A stretch of DNA of 64,000 nucleotides from Chitinophaga sp. CF118 (GCF_900112615.1 NZ_FOMK01000001.1:806001-870000); one strand, 5' to 3'. Counted from the first letter of the stretch, positions 1-8,760 are shown. Translations and numbers: made by a program. Notes: a model not told the origin generated them from the letters alone.

Positions 1-1
1 A

Positions 2-454
2 GTAGAGCGTTCCCGTACGCAACGCAACTTTGAGGCGGTGGATACCATTGCAGCACACGGTACTACTACACAACCCAGTGATTATCTTACTTATGATACC
101 TGTCCATGGCTGGGATTATCTTATTACCGCCTTAAGGCAGTAAGTAAGGATGGTACAGTTGTTTACAGTAATAATCAGCGGGTAATTATTACACTTAGAG
201 ACATCTGGAAAAAGCTTTTCTGGTGTATCTTTGGTCATCAGCTGCAAATCTGGCTGGATATGGGAAAATACGGTCCGGCACAGTTGCAACTGGTTGATCT
301 TCAGGGACGTATAAGACACCAGTCCCAAATAGTACTCAATAAAGGCATGAATCTAAAAACACTGGATATCAATAACTTACAGACTGGCATTTACTTCCTG
401 CGTGTAACAACCGCAGAAGGGTCACAGGTAAGCAAGATCTTTGTTAGCCATTGA
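2..454 (+). CDS. C-terminal fragment of a T9SS-secreted protein (partial)
   Basis: The frame is open from the left edge of the window, so only the last 150 residues are visible. They begin with VERSRT..NFEAVDTIAAHG and continue through GLSYYRLKAV-DGTVVYSN, a segment that precedes type A T9SS sorting domains in many Bacteroidota exoproteins. The last 80 residues have the sorting-domain pattern: a QLQLVDLQGR strand, LDINNLQTGIYFLRV, and a final strand ending KIFVSH. In known members this domain sends the protein through the type IX secretion system and is then removed. The catalytic or binding part lies outside the window, so the substrate cannot be named. A GTG at 38 is in frame but is not a credible start, because the homologous pattern continues upstream of it. 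A strong terminator follows. Confidence 0.85.
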   Translation, partial: VERSRTQRNFEAVDTIAAHGTTTQPSDYLTYDTCPWLGLSYYRLKAVSKDGTVVYSNNQRVIITLRDIWKKLFWCIFGHQLQIWLDMGKYGPAQLQLVDLQGRIRHQSQIVLNKGMNLKTLDINNLQTGIYFLRVTTAEGSQVSKIFVSH

Positions 455-480
455 CTTTTTTGAAAATCCCTCAATTCATA

Positions 481-511
481 GGACTGGCCAGAAAGGCCAG
501 TCCTTTTTTTT
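481..511 (+). terminator. Rho-independent terminator after the T9SS gene
   Basis: A perfect 9-bp stem, GGACTGGCC / GGCCAGTCC, with a 5-nt loop is followed by a run of eight T. It lies 26 bp after the stop codon at 454. Confidence 0.92.
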
Positions 512-830
512 AAAGCAATCCAAAAAACCGCTCAAGATCAACACTAACTAATTTATTACTATGTCTAATCAATTAATAGTTAGTATTAGAAATGCTCCAT
601 AATATCATTAGTACAGTTTAACTAATTGATTATCATTTTGTACAGATATATAACCCCTATATAACTCCTATATACCCCCCATTTAAGCCGTATATAATTG
701 GTACCTATATAGATAGGGCTTATATACCTGTTATATTCATTTGAATTAACTGAGGTTGATAAGATCCGGGACTGATAAGGTCGGGTTTACCAGCAACTAA
801 AAGAGAGTGGCCTTTAAGATTGCCCTTTTA
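512..830. other. Non-coding spacer upstream of rpsF
   Basis: No credible gene is seen. The stretch is AT-rich. It holds the iterated TATATA repeats at 647-728, and at about 756-787 two similar TGATAAG(A/G)TC-GGG segments. The rpsF promoter begins at its right end. Confidence 0.6.
647..728. repeat. 11-bp-period TATATA / C-rich iterations
   Basis: TATATAACCCC (647-657), TATATAACTCC (658-668) and TATATACCCCCC (669-680) follow one another at an exact 11-bp period. Further TATATA cores occur at 691 and near 705 and 720. The right part can also fold imperfectly, with TAAGCC near 685 opposite GGCTTA near 717. It lies in a promoter-bearing spacer, but no function is evident. Confidence 0.6.
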
Positions 831-861
831 TTTGCTGGTCTCCACATTTTGAGTATCTTTG
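831..861 (+). promoter_or_regulatory. Promoter of rpsF-rpsR-rplI
   Basis: TTTG at 831-834 is separated by 19 bp from TATCTTTG at 854-861. This matches the Bacteroidota sigma-ABfr consensus TTTG-N17-20-TAnnTTTG. Transcription would start near 868, giving a leader of about 40 nt before the rpsF ATG at 907. Confidence 0.85.
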
Positions 862-906
862 CACTCCAAATTTTTTTATTAACAATTTTCTAAAATCAGG
901 GAAATT

Positions 907-1257
907 ATGAACTACGAATTGATGGTGATCTTTACCCCTGTGCTTTCTGAGGAAGACTACAAAGTCGCCCAAAAGAAATACGCCGATATCATTAAAGACA
1001 ATGGTGGAGACGTTACGCACGAAAATCCCTGGGGATTAAGATCACTGGCGTACCCTATTCAGAAAAAGACTACAGGTATGTATCTTGTTCTGGAATATAC
1101 TGCGCCATCCGACCTCAATGAGAAGCTGAAAATTCAGCTGAACCGCGACGAGAATGTATTACGTCACATGGTTACCGCACTTGACAAATATGCTGTTATT
1201 TACAATAACCGCAAAAGGCATGGCGCGAATACTGATTCTAAAACCGTAGAAGCTTAA
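907..1257 (+). CDS. rpsF: 30S ribosomal protein S6
   Basis: S6 binds the central domain of 16S rRNA as a heterodimer with S18 in the small-subunit platform. The 116-residue product starts [19 protein letters not shown] and contains [22 protein letters not shown] and [16 protein letters not shown], all hallmark S6 segments; its length is normal. The ATG at 907 follows a purine-rich AGGGAAATT sequence and is the first in frame after the consensus promoter. rpsR begins 4 bp after the stop, so the two binding partners are translated from the same message. The C-terminal tail after the conserved fold is short and charged. Confidence 0.97.
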   Translation: MNYELMVIFTPVLSEEDYKVAQKKYADIIKDNGGDVTHENPWGLRSLAYPIQKKTTGMYLVLEYTAPSDLNEKLKIQLNRDENVLRHMVTALDKYAVIYNNRKRHGANTDSKTVEA

Positions 1258-1261
1258 AATT

Positions 1262-1528
1262 ATGGCAGTAAAACAAGAAATTAAGTATTTAACGGCCGTA
1301 AAAACCGAGAAACGTCAGAAGAAATACTGCCGTTTTAAGAAAATGGGCATACGGTATGTGGATTACAAAGACGGAGAATTCCTGAAGAAATTCCTGAACG
1401 ACCAGGGTAAAATGTTACCCCGCCGTATCACTGGTAACTCTCTGAAATTTCAGCGCAAAGTAGCTCAGGCTATTAAAAAAGCCCGTCAATTGGCTTTGTT
1501 GCCTTACGTTACTGACCTTTTAAAGTAA
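1262..1528 (+). CDS. rpsR: 30S ribosomal protein S18
   Basis: S18 partners S6 on the 30S platform. The 88-residue product contains [18 protein letters not shown] and the conserved LLPRRITG-type segment ([19 protein letters not shown]), ending [15 protein letters not shown]. The conserved cysteine is present at about residue 22. The length is slightly above the 75-80 residues of many bacteria because of the N-terminal extension, which is usual in Bacteroidota. It lies 4 bp after rpsF and 56 bp before rplI in the canonical order. Confidence 0.97.
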   Translation: MAVKQEIKYLTAVKTEKRQKKYCRFKKMGIRYVDYKDGEFLKKFLNDQGKMLPRRITGNSLKFQRKVAQAIKKARQLALLPYVTDLLK

Positions 1529-1584
1529 ACCTCAGCTAATCCTGATGCAAATCGGGAAGTAAAAGGTGCTTAAAACCGACTAAC

Positions 1585-2031
1585 ATGCAAGTAATCTTAA
1601 TACAAGACGTAGATAACCTGGGCCAGAAAAATGAACTGGCTGCCGTGAGAAACGGTTATGCCAGAAACTTTCTGATTCCGCAGAAATTTGCGGTAGAAGC
1701 CAGTCCTTCCAACATGAAGCAACTGCAGGAACGCCTGAAGGTGCAGAAAGCTAAGGAAGAGAAAATGTTGGCCGAAATCGCCAAAGTGGTGGAAGTGCTG
1801 AAAGCAGGCCCTGTTAAAATTGGCGCTAAAACCGGTACATCCGGTAAGATATTCGGTAGCGTAACCGGCGTGCAGATTGCACGTGCTATTAAAGAGCAAA
1901 AAGGTTATGAAATCGACCGTCGCCGCATCCACATCCTGGATGATGTAAAAGAATTAGGTACATACAAAGCAAAACTCGATTTCGGTAAAGGCAACGAAGC
2001 TGAACTGGAATTTGAAGTAGTAGCTGAGTAG
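1585..2031 (+). CDS. rplI: 50S ribosomal protein L9
   Basis: L9 binds domain V of 23S rRNA through its N-terminal domain and reaches out over the 30S subunit. The 148-residue protein starts MQVILIQDVDNLGQKNELA and has VRNGYARNFLIPQKFAV, the L9 signature, at about residues 21-37. A helical linker with alternating K and E follows, and then the C-terminal domain with TGKIFGSVT-type sequence and a conserved RRRIHI segment. Length and layout are standard. It is the last gene of the rpsF-rpsR-rplI operon and is followed by a strong terminator. Confidence 0.97.
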   Translation: MQVILIQDVDNLGQKNELAAVRNGYARNFLIPQKFAVEASPSNMKQLQERLKVQKAKEEKMLAEIAKVVEVLKAGPVKIGAKTGTSGKIFGSVTGVQIARAIKEQKGYEIDRRRIHILDDVKELGTYKAKLDFGKGNEAELEFEVVAE

Positions 2032-2056
2032 AACTCAAATATCTTAAGTTGAAAAG

Positions 2057-2085
2057 ATCCCGGGCATTGTCCCGGGATTTTTTTG
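2057..2085 (+). terminator. Terminator of the rpsF-rpsR-rplI operon
   Basis: ATCCCGGG (2057-2064) and CCCGGGAT (2071-2078) form a perfect 8-bp stem with a 6-nt loop. A run of T follows directly. Confidence 0.9.
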
Positions 2086-2128
2086 TTCTCCCTATCCCCT
2101 GAAAAGTTTTTTATATTTACCCCGTCAT

Positions 2129-2869
2129 ATGAGAAAGCACCTGCCAATTTTTCTGATAGCGGTATTTACAGTTGCCTGCATCCATCCCAAAACGGCCAAT
2201 AATACGGCTACTGATAGTTCCTCTGTTGCAATGGCAACAAAATCTGCCAATATACCAACCGATACTATCCAGATGGGGAATCAAACCTTCCTTATCTATG
2301 CCCTGGACGAATCGCCCTTTGATGAAGCACCTGCAGTAGAGTCTGACAGTGCAGAACTGAAACTATTAAACCACCTGGATAAAAGCGGCCATGTGGAACG
2401 GATAGATGACTCCCTGATTATAACACTGGATAATGGCCATCAGGAAGTATTTGAAAGTAATATCCACCCGGAACACGATGATAGCTATACAGAATATACC
2501 TACACCGGCTATCTCCCGGATATAAAACAATACGGAATTTATGGTACTTACTATGAATCTACCGACTTCTTACTGATAAACCAGGCTACCGGCGAAACTG
2601 TCCACACATGGGGTGCTCCCATCATTTCTCCCGATAAAAAATACTTCATCTGCTCCTCTTATGACCTGGGTGCAGATGTTATTGCTAATGGCTTTCAATT
2701 ATTTTCTTACCTGAATGGAAAGATTATCCCGGTAGGTGAAATAAACCTGGAGAACTGGGGGCCTGGCCAGGTAAAATGGCTGGACAATAAAAGCCTGGTG
2801 GTAGAAGCTATCAGCATGGATGCTGCCATGAATAAAGTGGTGAAACCTGTCAGGATGGTAATGCAATAA
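2129..2869 (+). CDS. Predicted lipoprotein of unknown function
   Basis: I do not recognise a named family. The 246-residue product has a lipoprotein signal (basic MRKH, hydrophobic stretch, TVAC with the lipidated Cys at about residue 17), so it should sit on the periplasmic face of a membrane. A Ser/Thr/Ala-rich linker follows, and then a beta-rich region with YTGYLPDIKQYGIYGTYYES, EGTYLLINQATGET-like (DFLLINQATGETVHTWG) and SPDKKYFICSSYDLGA. The last segment recalls a single beta-propeller-like repeat that stores solute or metal-binding sensors, but this is only a resemblance. The gene stands alone, about 100 bp after the L9 stop and past its terminator. Confidence 0.75.
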   Translation: MRKHLPIFLIAVFTVACIHPKTANNTATDSSSVAMATKSANIPTDTIQMGNQTFLIYALDESPFDEAPAVESDSAELKLLNHLDKSGHVERIDDSLIITLDNGHQEVFESNIHPEHDDSYTEYTYTGYLPDIKQYGIYGTYYESTDFLLINQATGETVHTWGAPIISPDKKYFICSSYDLGADVIANGFQLFSYLNGKIIPVGEINLENWGPGQVKWLDNKSLVVEAISMDAAMNKVVKPVRMVMQ

Positions 2870-2930
2870 ACACATTAATTGTTTTTAGGATGCTGCAAAT
2901 AAAGTAACTTCCCAGGCAAAGCCCTTTTGT

Positions 2931-3317
2931 ATGAAAAATATGTGGATCTCCGCTGTGATCTTATGCCTTTTTGCGGTTTTGGCTCCTGTGCAACGCAGCT
3001 TAGCCCAGGCACCTATGCAGAATATTGAGGGAAATGTCAATGCCATAATGAGTAAACTCAATACTGCATTGACATTAACAGATATACAAAAACCTAAAAT
3101 ATCAACCGGAATAACTACTTTTTTGAATCAGCGGGCGCTCATTCTTCCACCGGCAAACAGCAATCCTAAAGCCTATGATACAAAGCTGAACAGCATGCAT
3201 AATGGCTTTTACAGAAAGCTGAAAAGTATCTTAACGGAAGATCAATATACCAGCTTCCTGCAATTGAAACCAACGGAAAATGACGCCACGAATGTGTTGT
3301 CGCAGTTATTTTATTAG
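2931..3317 (+). CDS. Small exported protein of unknown function
   Basis: The 128-residue product has a classical signal peptide (MKNMWISAVILCLFAVLAP, cleavage likely after SLAQA). The mature part is about 100 residues and mostly helical, with LTDIQKPKISTGITTFLNQ and later KLKSILTEDQYTSFLQLKP. The spacing of 'LTxxQKxK' and 'ILTxxQ...FLxLKP' is a pattern seen in many small periplasmic helical proteins of Bacteroidota with Spy/CpxP-like architecture. No metal-binding or catalytic residues are evident. It ends 2 bp before the convergent dipeptidase stop and has no terminator of its own. Confidence 0.75.
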   Translation: MKNMWISAVILCLFAVLAPVQRSLAQAPMQNIEGNVNAIMSKLNTALTLTDIQKPKISTGITTFLNQRALILPPANSNPKAYDTKLNSMHNGFYRKLKSILTEDQYTSFLQLKPTENDATNVLSQLFY

Positions 3318-3319
3318 CA

Positions 3320-4393
3320 CTACTTAGCCCAGGCCTTTCTCAGGAATCGCAACCAGTTACCATGCATCACATTTTCAACATCGGTATCTGTAAATCCTCT
3401 CTTTTTCAGGAGATCAGGGATCTTTTGCAAATCTGCGATCGTTTCCAGGTCATAAGGGCATTGTTCTTTCCCAAAAGCGCCATCCAGATCAGAACCTATT
3501 CCCACATGTAATGTGTTACCTGCCAGTTGGCAGATATGGTCCATATGATCAATCACTACATCCAGAGATGCTCCCATCGCTTTTGGCTCAGATTTGCCTC
3601 TTACCCAACCCGGTACCATCATCCAGGCATCCATTGCACCACCAATTACAGCATCACGGCTAATCAACTCACGGATCATCTCATCAGAAAACTGACGGTT
3701 GTGATTCACCAGTGCCCGGCAATTATTATGACTGGCCCATACCGGTCCATGAAAATGTTCCAGGGCTTCCCAAAAACTATCGTCGCATAAATGGGTAGCA
3801 TCCAGAATGATGTTCAGTCGTTCCATTTCCTTTAGCAAAGCATGGCCACGTTCTCCCATAAATCCGGTAGCATCTGTACCCTGCGCATAACGGCCGGGGC
3901 CATAGTGTGCGGGACCTACTGCCCGTAACCCATTGTTATATGCCCGTTCCAGGTAGCTGACATTTACAATCGAATCTGCACCTTCAAGGCTCAGGATATA
4001 ACCAATTGGTTTATTTGTATTAGGTGTTCCATCATTCCAGAATGCAAGGTGCTTTTCCAGAGAAGCGAGATCTGTGATGGGTGTTATTTCTCCTGCCTCT
4101 TCCATGGTTTTATACCAGGTAAGCTGTCCCTGTGTCTGTGCCCATGCCTGTTCCGGAGAAAACCAACCTGGTAAAGGGTTATCAGGAGCCACATAACGTG
4201 CAATCTGGGTTCCTACTACCAGTCCTATATTACCTTTGCGCAACTCCGGGAACGACACCACTCCTTTGGCCCTGTCGGGTTTATCATTCATCCCTTCTTC
4301 CCGCTTCCTGATATCGCCTACCGGCAACCGCAGATCGCGGTTCCATTCCATTGCGTTCATGCTGAGATCCAGGTGCGCGTCTATTGCAAACAT
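3320..4393 (-). CDS. Membrane-dipeptidase family (M19) dipeptidase
   Basis: M19 enzymes are di-zinc dipeptidases related to renal dipeptidase; many accept dipeptides with a D-residue at the C-terminal position. The 357-residue protein shows the metal motif HLD at residues 7-9 (MFAIDAHLDLS), a SLEGADS segment with the bridging Glu near residue 138, DATHLCDDSFW, WASHNNCRAL with a conserved His, and HVGIGSDLDGAFG near the C terminus. There is no signal peptide, so it is probably cytoplasmic. It is the last gene of a four-gene minus-strand cassette, 13 bp after the D-threonine aldolase-family gene. This supports a role in releasing D-amino acids from dipeptides, which is inference. Confidence 0.9.
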   Translation of the reverse strand: MFAIDAHLDLSMNAMEWNRDLRLPVGDIRKREEGMNDKPDRAKGVVSFPELRKGNIGLVVGTQIARYVAPDNPLPGWFSPEQAWAQTQGQLTWYKTMEEAGEITPITDLASLEKHLAFWNDGTPNTNKPIGYILSLEGADSIVNVSYLERAYNNGLRAVGPAHYGPGRYAQGTDATGFMGERGHALLKEMERLNIILDATHLCDDSFWEALEHFHGPVWASHNNCRALVNHNRQFSDEMIRELISRDAVIGGAMDAWMMVPGWVRGKSEPKAMGASLDVVIDHMDHICQLAGNTLHVGIGSDLDGAFGKEQCPYDLETIADLQKIPDLLKKRGFTDTDVENVMHGNWLRFLRKAWAK

Positions 4394-4406
4394 GTTATTA
4401 TTATTT

Positions 4407-5510
4407 TTAGATCATAATCTTCCTGTCTCTTGCCACCACTTTCCATTGTGCAATGCAGGTATTGTTTTCTATTACGTTTGCCCGTTCGTACAGTGCAACG
4501 GTAGGACAAATATGATAAGGTACACCATAGAAAACGGTGCCTATCGGATACAGTGATGTATCAGATACCTTCACAACCAGATGCTCCTCACTTTGTGATA
4601 CCGGCAGTGCATCCGGCACATTCAGAAAATGTACACGGGGCTGCGGATTTTCGGCTGCTACGGATTTATGTCCCAGATCAAGACATAAACGTTCATTGTC
4701 TATTACAGAGATCACTCTTGTAATAACCAGTGCAGCGTATTCAAATGCCTGTTCCGGAATATGCTGACGGTAGCCCCAGTCCCAGAATATAAAAGTGCCC
4801 GGACTACATTCAACACCAGGACGAGTTGCATGGAAGGTATAAGTAGGTGTGCCCCCGGCTATGATTAATGGCGCCGGCGATCCGCTGTCTGTAATAGCCT
4901 GTGCCAGCGCCTGCACCGGTGCAAATGCGGCATCACATTTTTCCTTGCGGACAGTAGCATCTTCGTCATGCAGGTGGCCATCATAAGCATGCAATCCCAG
5001 AGGTTTGATTCCCGGCAGATGCTCCAGTTCCTGGTATAATGCCAGGGCGGCTTCTCCCGGAACAATCCCTGTGCGGTTCATCCCAACATTCAGATCAAGG
5101 AATACTGGCAGCACCAGTTCTGCTGCTGCAAAGCAGGCAGCAATGCCAATGGCAGTGGTACTATTATCTGTCAGGCAGGAGAATCTGGTATCCGGATATT
5201 GCTGAACAACATCCAGCAGCCGGCTCAATTTCGGCCCTACCGGCTGATAAGCCAGTAATACATCCGCAGCTCCGGCAATGCCAAGCATTTCAGCTTCTGC
5301 AATGGTTGCACATTTGAACTTATGGATTCCTTCTTCCATCAGCAACTGCACAGCCTCTGTCATTTTACTGGTTTTTACATGGGGACGTAAACGCTTTACA
5401 TCATTTACTGTTGCTTTCAGCGCCAGTATGTTGTCGCGCATACGTTCCGTGTATACCAGTAAACCCGGTGAGTCTACGGTGTTGACATTATGTAATTCGT
5501 ACCAATGCAT
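4407..5510 (-). CDS. D-threonine aldolase / D-serine dehydratase-family PLP enzyme
   Basis: The 367-residue product has the alanine-racemase-like N-terminal barrel with the PLP lysine in RPHVKTSK (K46) and a C-terminal beta domain with the zinc pair H333 and C335 (VPYHICPTV). This HxC site is characteristic of metal-dependent D-threonine aldolase and eukaryotic-type D-serine dehydratase (DSD1). Known members either split D-threonine into glycine and acetaldehyde or turn D-serine into pyruvate and ammonia; sequence inspection alone does not decide between them. Its neighbours, a RidA protein 10 bp upstream and a GntP/DsdX-type permease, favour an enamine-producing dehydratase. That is inference. 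Confidence 0.88.
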   Translation of the reverse strand: MHWYELHNVNTVDSPGLLVYTERMRDNILALKATVNDVKRLRPHVKTSKMTEAVQLLMEEGIHKFKCATIAEAEMLGIAGAADVLLAYQPVGPKLSRLLDVVQQYPDTRFSCLTDNSTTAIGIAACFAAAELVLPVFLDLNVGMNRTGIVPGEAALALYQELEHLPGIKPLGLHAYDGHLHDEDATVRKEKCDAAFAPVQALAQAITDSGSPAPLIIAGGTPTYTFHATRPGVECSPGTFIFWDWGYRQHIPEQAFEYAALVITRVISVIDNERLCLDLGHKSVAAENPQPRVHFLNVPDALPVSQSEEHLVVKVSDTSLYPIGTVFYGVPYHICPTVALYERANVIENNTCIAQWKVVARDRKIMI

Positions 5511-5520
5511 AATCTGGTTA

Positions 5521-5982
5521 TTAATATAACTCGAACAGAGCTTCTACTTCCACGGGGATGTTATCAGGCAAAGAGCCCATACCTACTGCACTACGAACAC
5601 CGATACCATTCTCTTCACCCCATATTTTAGCGAACAATTCACTGCAGCCATTTATTACATAAGGATGGCGACCAAAGTCTGGTGTACAGTTCACCATGCC
5701 TAATACTTTTATTACTCTTTTGATCTTATCCAGGCTACCCAGGTTGGCAACGATAGTAGATAACATGGTTAATCCAACCTGACGGGCTGCCAGTTTGCCC
5801 TGCTCAATATCCAGATCTGTACCGATACGGCCTATAATCAGACTTTTATCATCCTGTACCGGGCCATGACCTGATAAGTAAAGATATTTACCGTCTACCA
5901 GACAAGGTTTATATACACCTAAAGGAGATGGAGCCGGAGGTAATGACAATCCTAATGCTTTGAAATTTTCTGTAGCCGACAT
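5521..5982 (-). CDS. RidA (YjgF/YER057c/UK114) family protein
   Basis: RidA proteins hydrolyse reactive enamines and imines, such as 2-aminoacrylate, released by PLP-dependent dehydratases. The 153-residue protein has the family features GVYKPCLVDGKYLYLSGHGP, the long central ARQVGLTMLSTIVANLGSLD helix, and GVRSAVGMGSLPDNIPVEVEA. The arginine at about residue 130 corresponds to the catalytic Arg105 of RidA. It is somewhat longer than the 128-residue archaetype because of an N-terminal extension. It sits between the permease and the D-threonine aldolase-family gene with very short spacers, consistent with detoxifying that enzyme's intermediate. Confidence 0.9.
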   Translation of the reverse strand: MSATENFKALGLSLPPAPSPLGVYKPCLVDGKYLYLSGHGPVQDDKSLIIGRIGTDLDIEQGKLAARQVGLTMLSTIVANLGSLDKIKRVIKVLGMVNCTPDFGRHPYVINGCSELFAKIWGEENGIGVRSAVGMGSLPDNIPVEVEALFELY

Positions 5983-6036
5983 GTTATCAATGTTTTATAG
6001 CTTAAAGTTATTATTGCAATCCCGAAATTAAAAGTA

Positions 6037-7404
6037 TTAAACAAAGAGACTCATTAACAGACAACCTAACAACCCCACAACAGATACAATTGTTTCCATG
6101 ACCGTCCAGGTTTTAAAGGTATCCTTTACTGATAAGTTAAAATATTCCTTGAACATCCAGAAACCTCCATCATTTACATGGGAGAACATCAGGCTGCCGG
6201 CTCCTGTGGCCAATACCATCAGGGATGGGTTAATTGTAGAGCCAACCACAAGAGGCGCTATAATACCTGCAGTTGTTAATCCTGCCACAGTAGCAGAACC
6301 TACACTTACCCGAATCAATGCCGCTATGCTCCAGGCGAGCAGTAACGGATTCATATGCATATGTTGCAAACTTGTAGCAATTGCTCCACTCACTTTACTG
6401 TCCAGCAGCATTTGTGTGAGTGCTCCGGAACCACCTATAATGAGGATGATCACAGACACATCTTTGATGGCCTCATCCAGTAAACTCATTACTTTCTTCA
6501 CAGGTGTACCCCTGCGAATACCTAGTATGTATACGCCATTCAGTACAGCCAGTAACATCACGATCACAGGATCCCCAAGCCAGGTAGCGATTTTAAACCA
6601 TACTGTTTCAGGTGCCACCACTAATTTCAACAAAGCAGTACCTGCCAGCAGGATCACTGGTAGTAAGGCTGCCAGAATACTATTGCTCATAGTTGGCAGT
6701 TCTTCATCCGGTATGGGTACTATGGTAAAAAGCTTTGCTGGCTCCTGTGTGTACTTTTTAAGGAAACGGCTGAATACCGGTCCGGCCAGTATGATAGATG
6801 GGATGGCCACCAGCAGACCATACAACAGTGTGAGGCCCATATTTGCATGAAAGGTACCCACCAGTGCTGTAGGAGAAGGATGCGGCGGCAGGTAACCGTG
6901 TGTAACAGATAATGAGGCCAGCATAGGAATACCAAGGTATACCGCAGGGAGTTTTGTACGGGCCGCTACCGTGAAAATAAGCGGCACCATCAGTACAAAC
7001 CCGATGTTATAAAATAGAGGAATTCCTACAATAAAGCCGGTCAACATTAATGACCATTGCACATATTTGCGGCCGAATACATTCATTAGTCCATTGGCAA
7101 TGCGCTGTGCAGCACCACTCTCCGCCACCAGTTTGCCAAGCATACTGCCAAAAACAATAATGATCACCAGCGACCCAAGGGTTTTACCGATACCTGTTTG
7201 AACAGACTGTGTGATATCTGAAATCTTCATGTCTAAAGTGAGTCCCATGAAAAGGCACACCAGCAGAAAAGAGATGAATGTATTCAGGCGGAGCCAGGCC
7301 ACCAGGAATATCAAGAACAAAATTGAGATAAAAACGACTACCAGCGGCGCAAATGTAGGCCCAACCCACTCATGCAGGAGCTGTAAAACGGTGCATAAAA
7401 CCAT
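6037..7404 (-). CDS. GntP-family H+ symporter (gluconate / D-serine permease type)
   Basis: The 455-residue protein is almost entirely hydrophobic, with about 12-14 membrane segments. It shows GntP-family motifs: the VFGSMLGKLVAESGAAQRIA region, FYNIGFVLMVPL, THGYLPPHPSPTALVG and GSATVAGLTTAGI. Family members import gluconate, related hexonates, or D-serine (DsdX). The substrate cannot be read from the sequence, but the downstream order RidA, D-threonine aldolase-family enzyme and M19 dipeptidase makes a D-amino acid plausible. It is the first gene of that cassette and lies 30 bp after an FtsX-type permease gene, so it may be cotranscribed with it. Confidence 0.9.
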   Translation of the reverse strand: MVLCTVLQLLHEWVGPTFAPLVVVFISILFLIFLVAWLRLNTFISFLLVCLFMGLTLDMKISDITQSVQTGIGKTLGSLVIIIVFGSMLGKLVAESGAAQRIANGLMNVFGRKYVQWSLMLTGFIVGIPLFYNIGFVLMVPLIFTVAARTKLPAVYLGIPMLASLSVTHGYLPPHPSPTALVGTFHANMGLTLLYGLLVAIPSIILAGPVFSRFLKKYTQEPAKLFTIVPIPDEELPTMSNSILAALLPVILLAGTALLKLVVAPETVWFKIATWLGDPVIVMLLAVLNGVYILGIRRGTPVKKVMSLLDEAIKDVSVIILIIGGSGALTQMLLDSKVSGAIATSLQHMHMNPLLLAWSIAALIRVSVGSATVAGLTTAGIIAPLVVGSTINPSLMVLATGAGSLMFSHVNDGGFWMFKEYFNLSVKDTFKTWTVMETIVSVVGLLGCLLMSLFV

Positions 7405-7434
7405 GAATCAATATTAAATGTTGGCAACTGCCTT

Positions 7435-8706
7435 TTATTCATAACGTAATGCAACAATCGGATCCAGACGGGATGCCTTAATTGCAGGGTAAATACCTGA
7501 AATAAGTCCCACCGCTGCACAAAGCAGTATGCCCAGGGATATCCAGATCCATGGTACTATAAAACTGGTATTCAGTAATACAGAAACAAGGTTTCCTACC
7601 AACATTCCCAGAATAACTCCCAGCACGCCACCCAACATACTGATAATGATAGCCTCATATACGAACTGCCGGCGGATCACAACACTGGTAGCCCCCAATG
7701 CTTTGTTAACACCTATTTCGCGTGTACGTTCAGCTACTGATACCAGCATGATATTCATTAACCCAATGGCTGAGCCAAACAGGGTGATGAAGCCGATTAT
7801 AGCAGCGGCAATTGTCACTTTGCTCAAAATGCCAAACAGCATTTCCGCTATACTGTCGCTTTTGCTGATATAAAAATTATCTTCTTCATTCAGGTGCAGG
7901 TGCCGGATGATTCTCAGCAAGCCAGTGGCCTCTCCTACGGCGGCCTCCATCCTGGTAACATCTTTTACTGAAACGCCTACATTGTAGGATGCATTCGGCC
8001 GGTCAAAGATTCTGCGTGTATTATTCACAGTTGTGATCACCACATTATCTGCACTCATAAATCCACCACTGCCTTTAGGTGCCAGCACGCCTATTACACG
8101 ATAACGTACATTCCCCACCCGTATAATGCTGTTAACGATATTCTTACGGTTATCTCCATACAGCTTTTTGGCAACGTCCTCTCCTATAATCACCACATTA
8201 CGGCCAGACTCTACATCCAGCAGGTTTATATTACGACCATCTTTCAGATCATAATTGGATAACTGCAGATAATTCTCGTCTCCGCCAATCATACGCACGT
8301 TAGGGTTCGTTTTTTTCTCCCCCCTATATACAGTAGTACTTGTAGTAGCTACTAATGAAAGGCTTACAGATGCCGGGAAAGTATACCGCTTTTTAAAAGC
8401 CACTGCTTCCGAATAAGTAATAGGAATATTACTGTTGGACGCTTTCACTTTCACCTTTTTGTTTCCTTTGGTAGCACCTTCTCCTCCTCCTATACGGATT
8501 CTTAAAGCCCGGCTTTGCACGGAGAAGCTGTTGGCTCCCATATTGGCAAAGCCACTATAAATGCTGCCTTTCATACTATCGATGGCAGTAAGGATGCCCA
8601 CCAGGGCCATGATACCAAATGCGATAATTGCAATGGTAAGCCCGGTGCGCAAACGGTTTGCGCTAACAGAGCGATATGCGAGGGAAAAGATGTCTCGGGA
8701 TTGCAT
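7435..8706 (-). CDS. MacB/FtsX-type ABC transporter permease
   Basis: The 423-residue protein has the four-helix MacB-like layout. There is one N-terminal membrane helix (RTGLTIAIIAFGIMALVGIL), a large periplasmic MacB_PCD domain at about residues 50-280, and three C-terminal helices with the signature VAERTREIGVNKALGAT followed by a final YPAIKASRLDPIVALRYE. Known members extrude lipoproteins, peptides or drugs, or act as mechanotransmission proteins, with a separate ATPase. No ATPase gene is adjacent, so the partner must be encoded elsewhere. It is divergent from the LacI-family gene, with 54 bp between the starts. Confidence 0.92.
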   Translation of the reverse strand: MQSRDIFSLAYRSVSANRLRTGLTIAIIAFGIMALVGILTAIDSMKGSIYSGFANMGANSFSVQSRALRIRIGGGEGATKGNKKVKVKASNSNIPITYSEAVAFKKRYTFPASVSLSLVATTSTTVYRGEKKTNPNVRMIGGDENYLQLSNYDLKDGRNINLLDVESGRNVVIIGEDVAKKLYGDNRKNIVNSIIRVGNVRYRVIGVLAPKGSGGFMSADNVVITTVNNTRRIFDRPNASYNVGVSVKDVTRMEAAVGEATGLLRIIRHLHLNEEDNFYISKSDSIAEMLFGILSKVTIAAAIIGFITLFGSAIGLMNIMLVSVAERTREIGVNKALGATSVVIRRQFVYEAIIISMLGGVLGVILGMLVGNLVSVLLNTSFIVPWIWISLGILLCAAVGLISGIYPAIKASRLDPIVALRYE

Positions 8707-8760
8707 GATTTAAAGTTAATAAAAACTTTTTTTCCGCTACTTTTATTCCATAAATGGCCG

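Noticed and set aside
8515..8760. Upstream extension of the LacI-family reading frame
   Set aside because: The frame lies antisense to the permease gene and the HTH begins only at 8761, so the extension is an open frame by chance.
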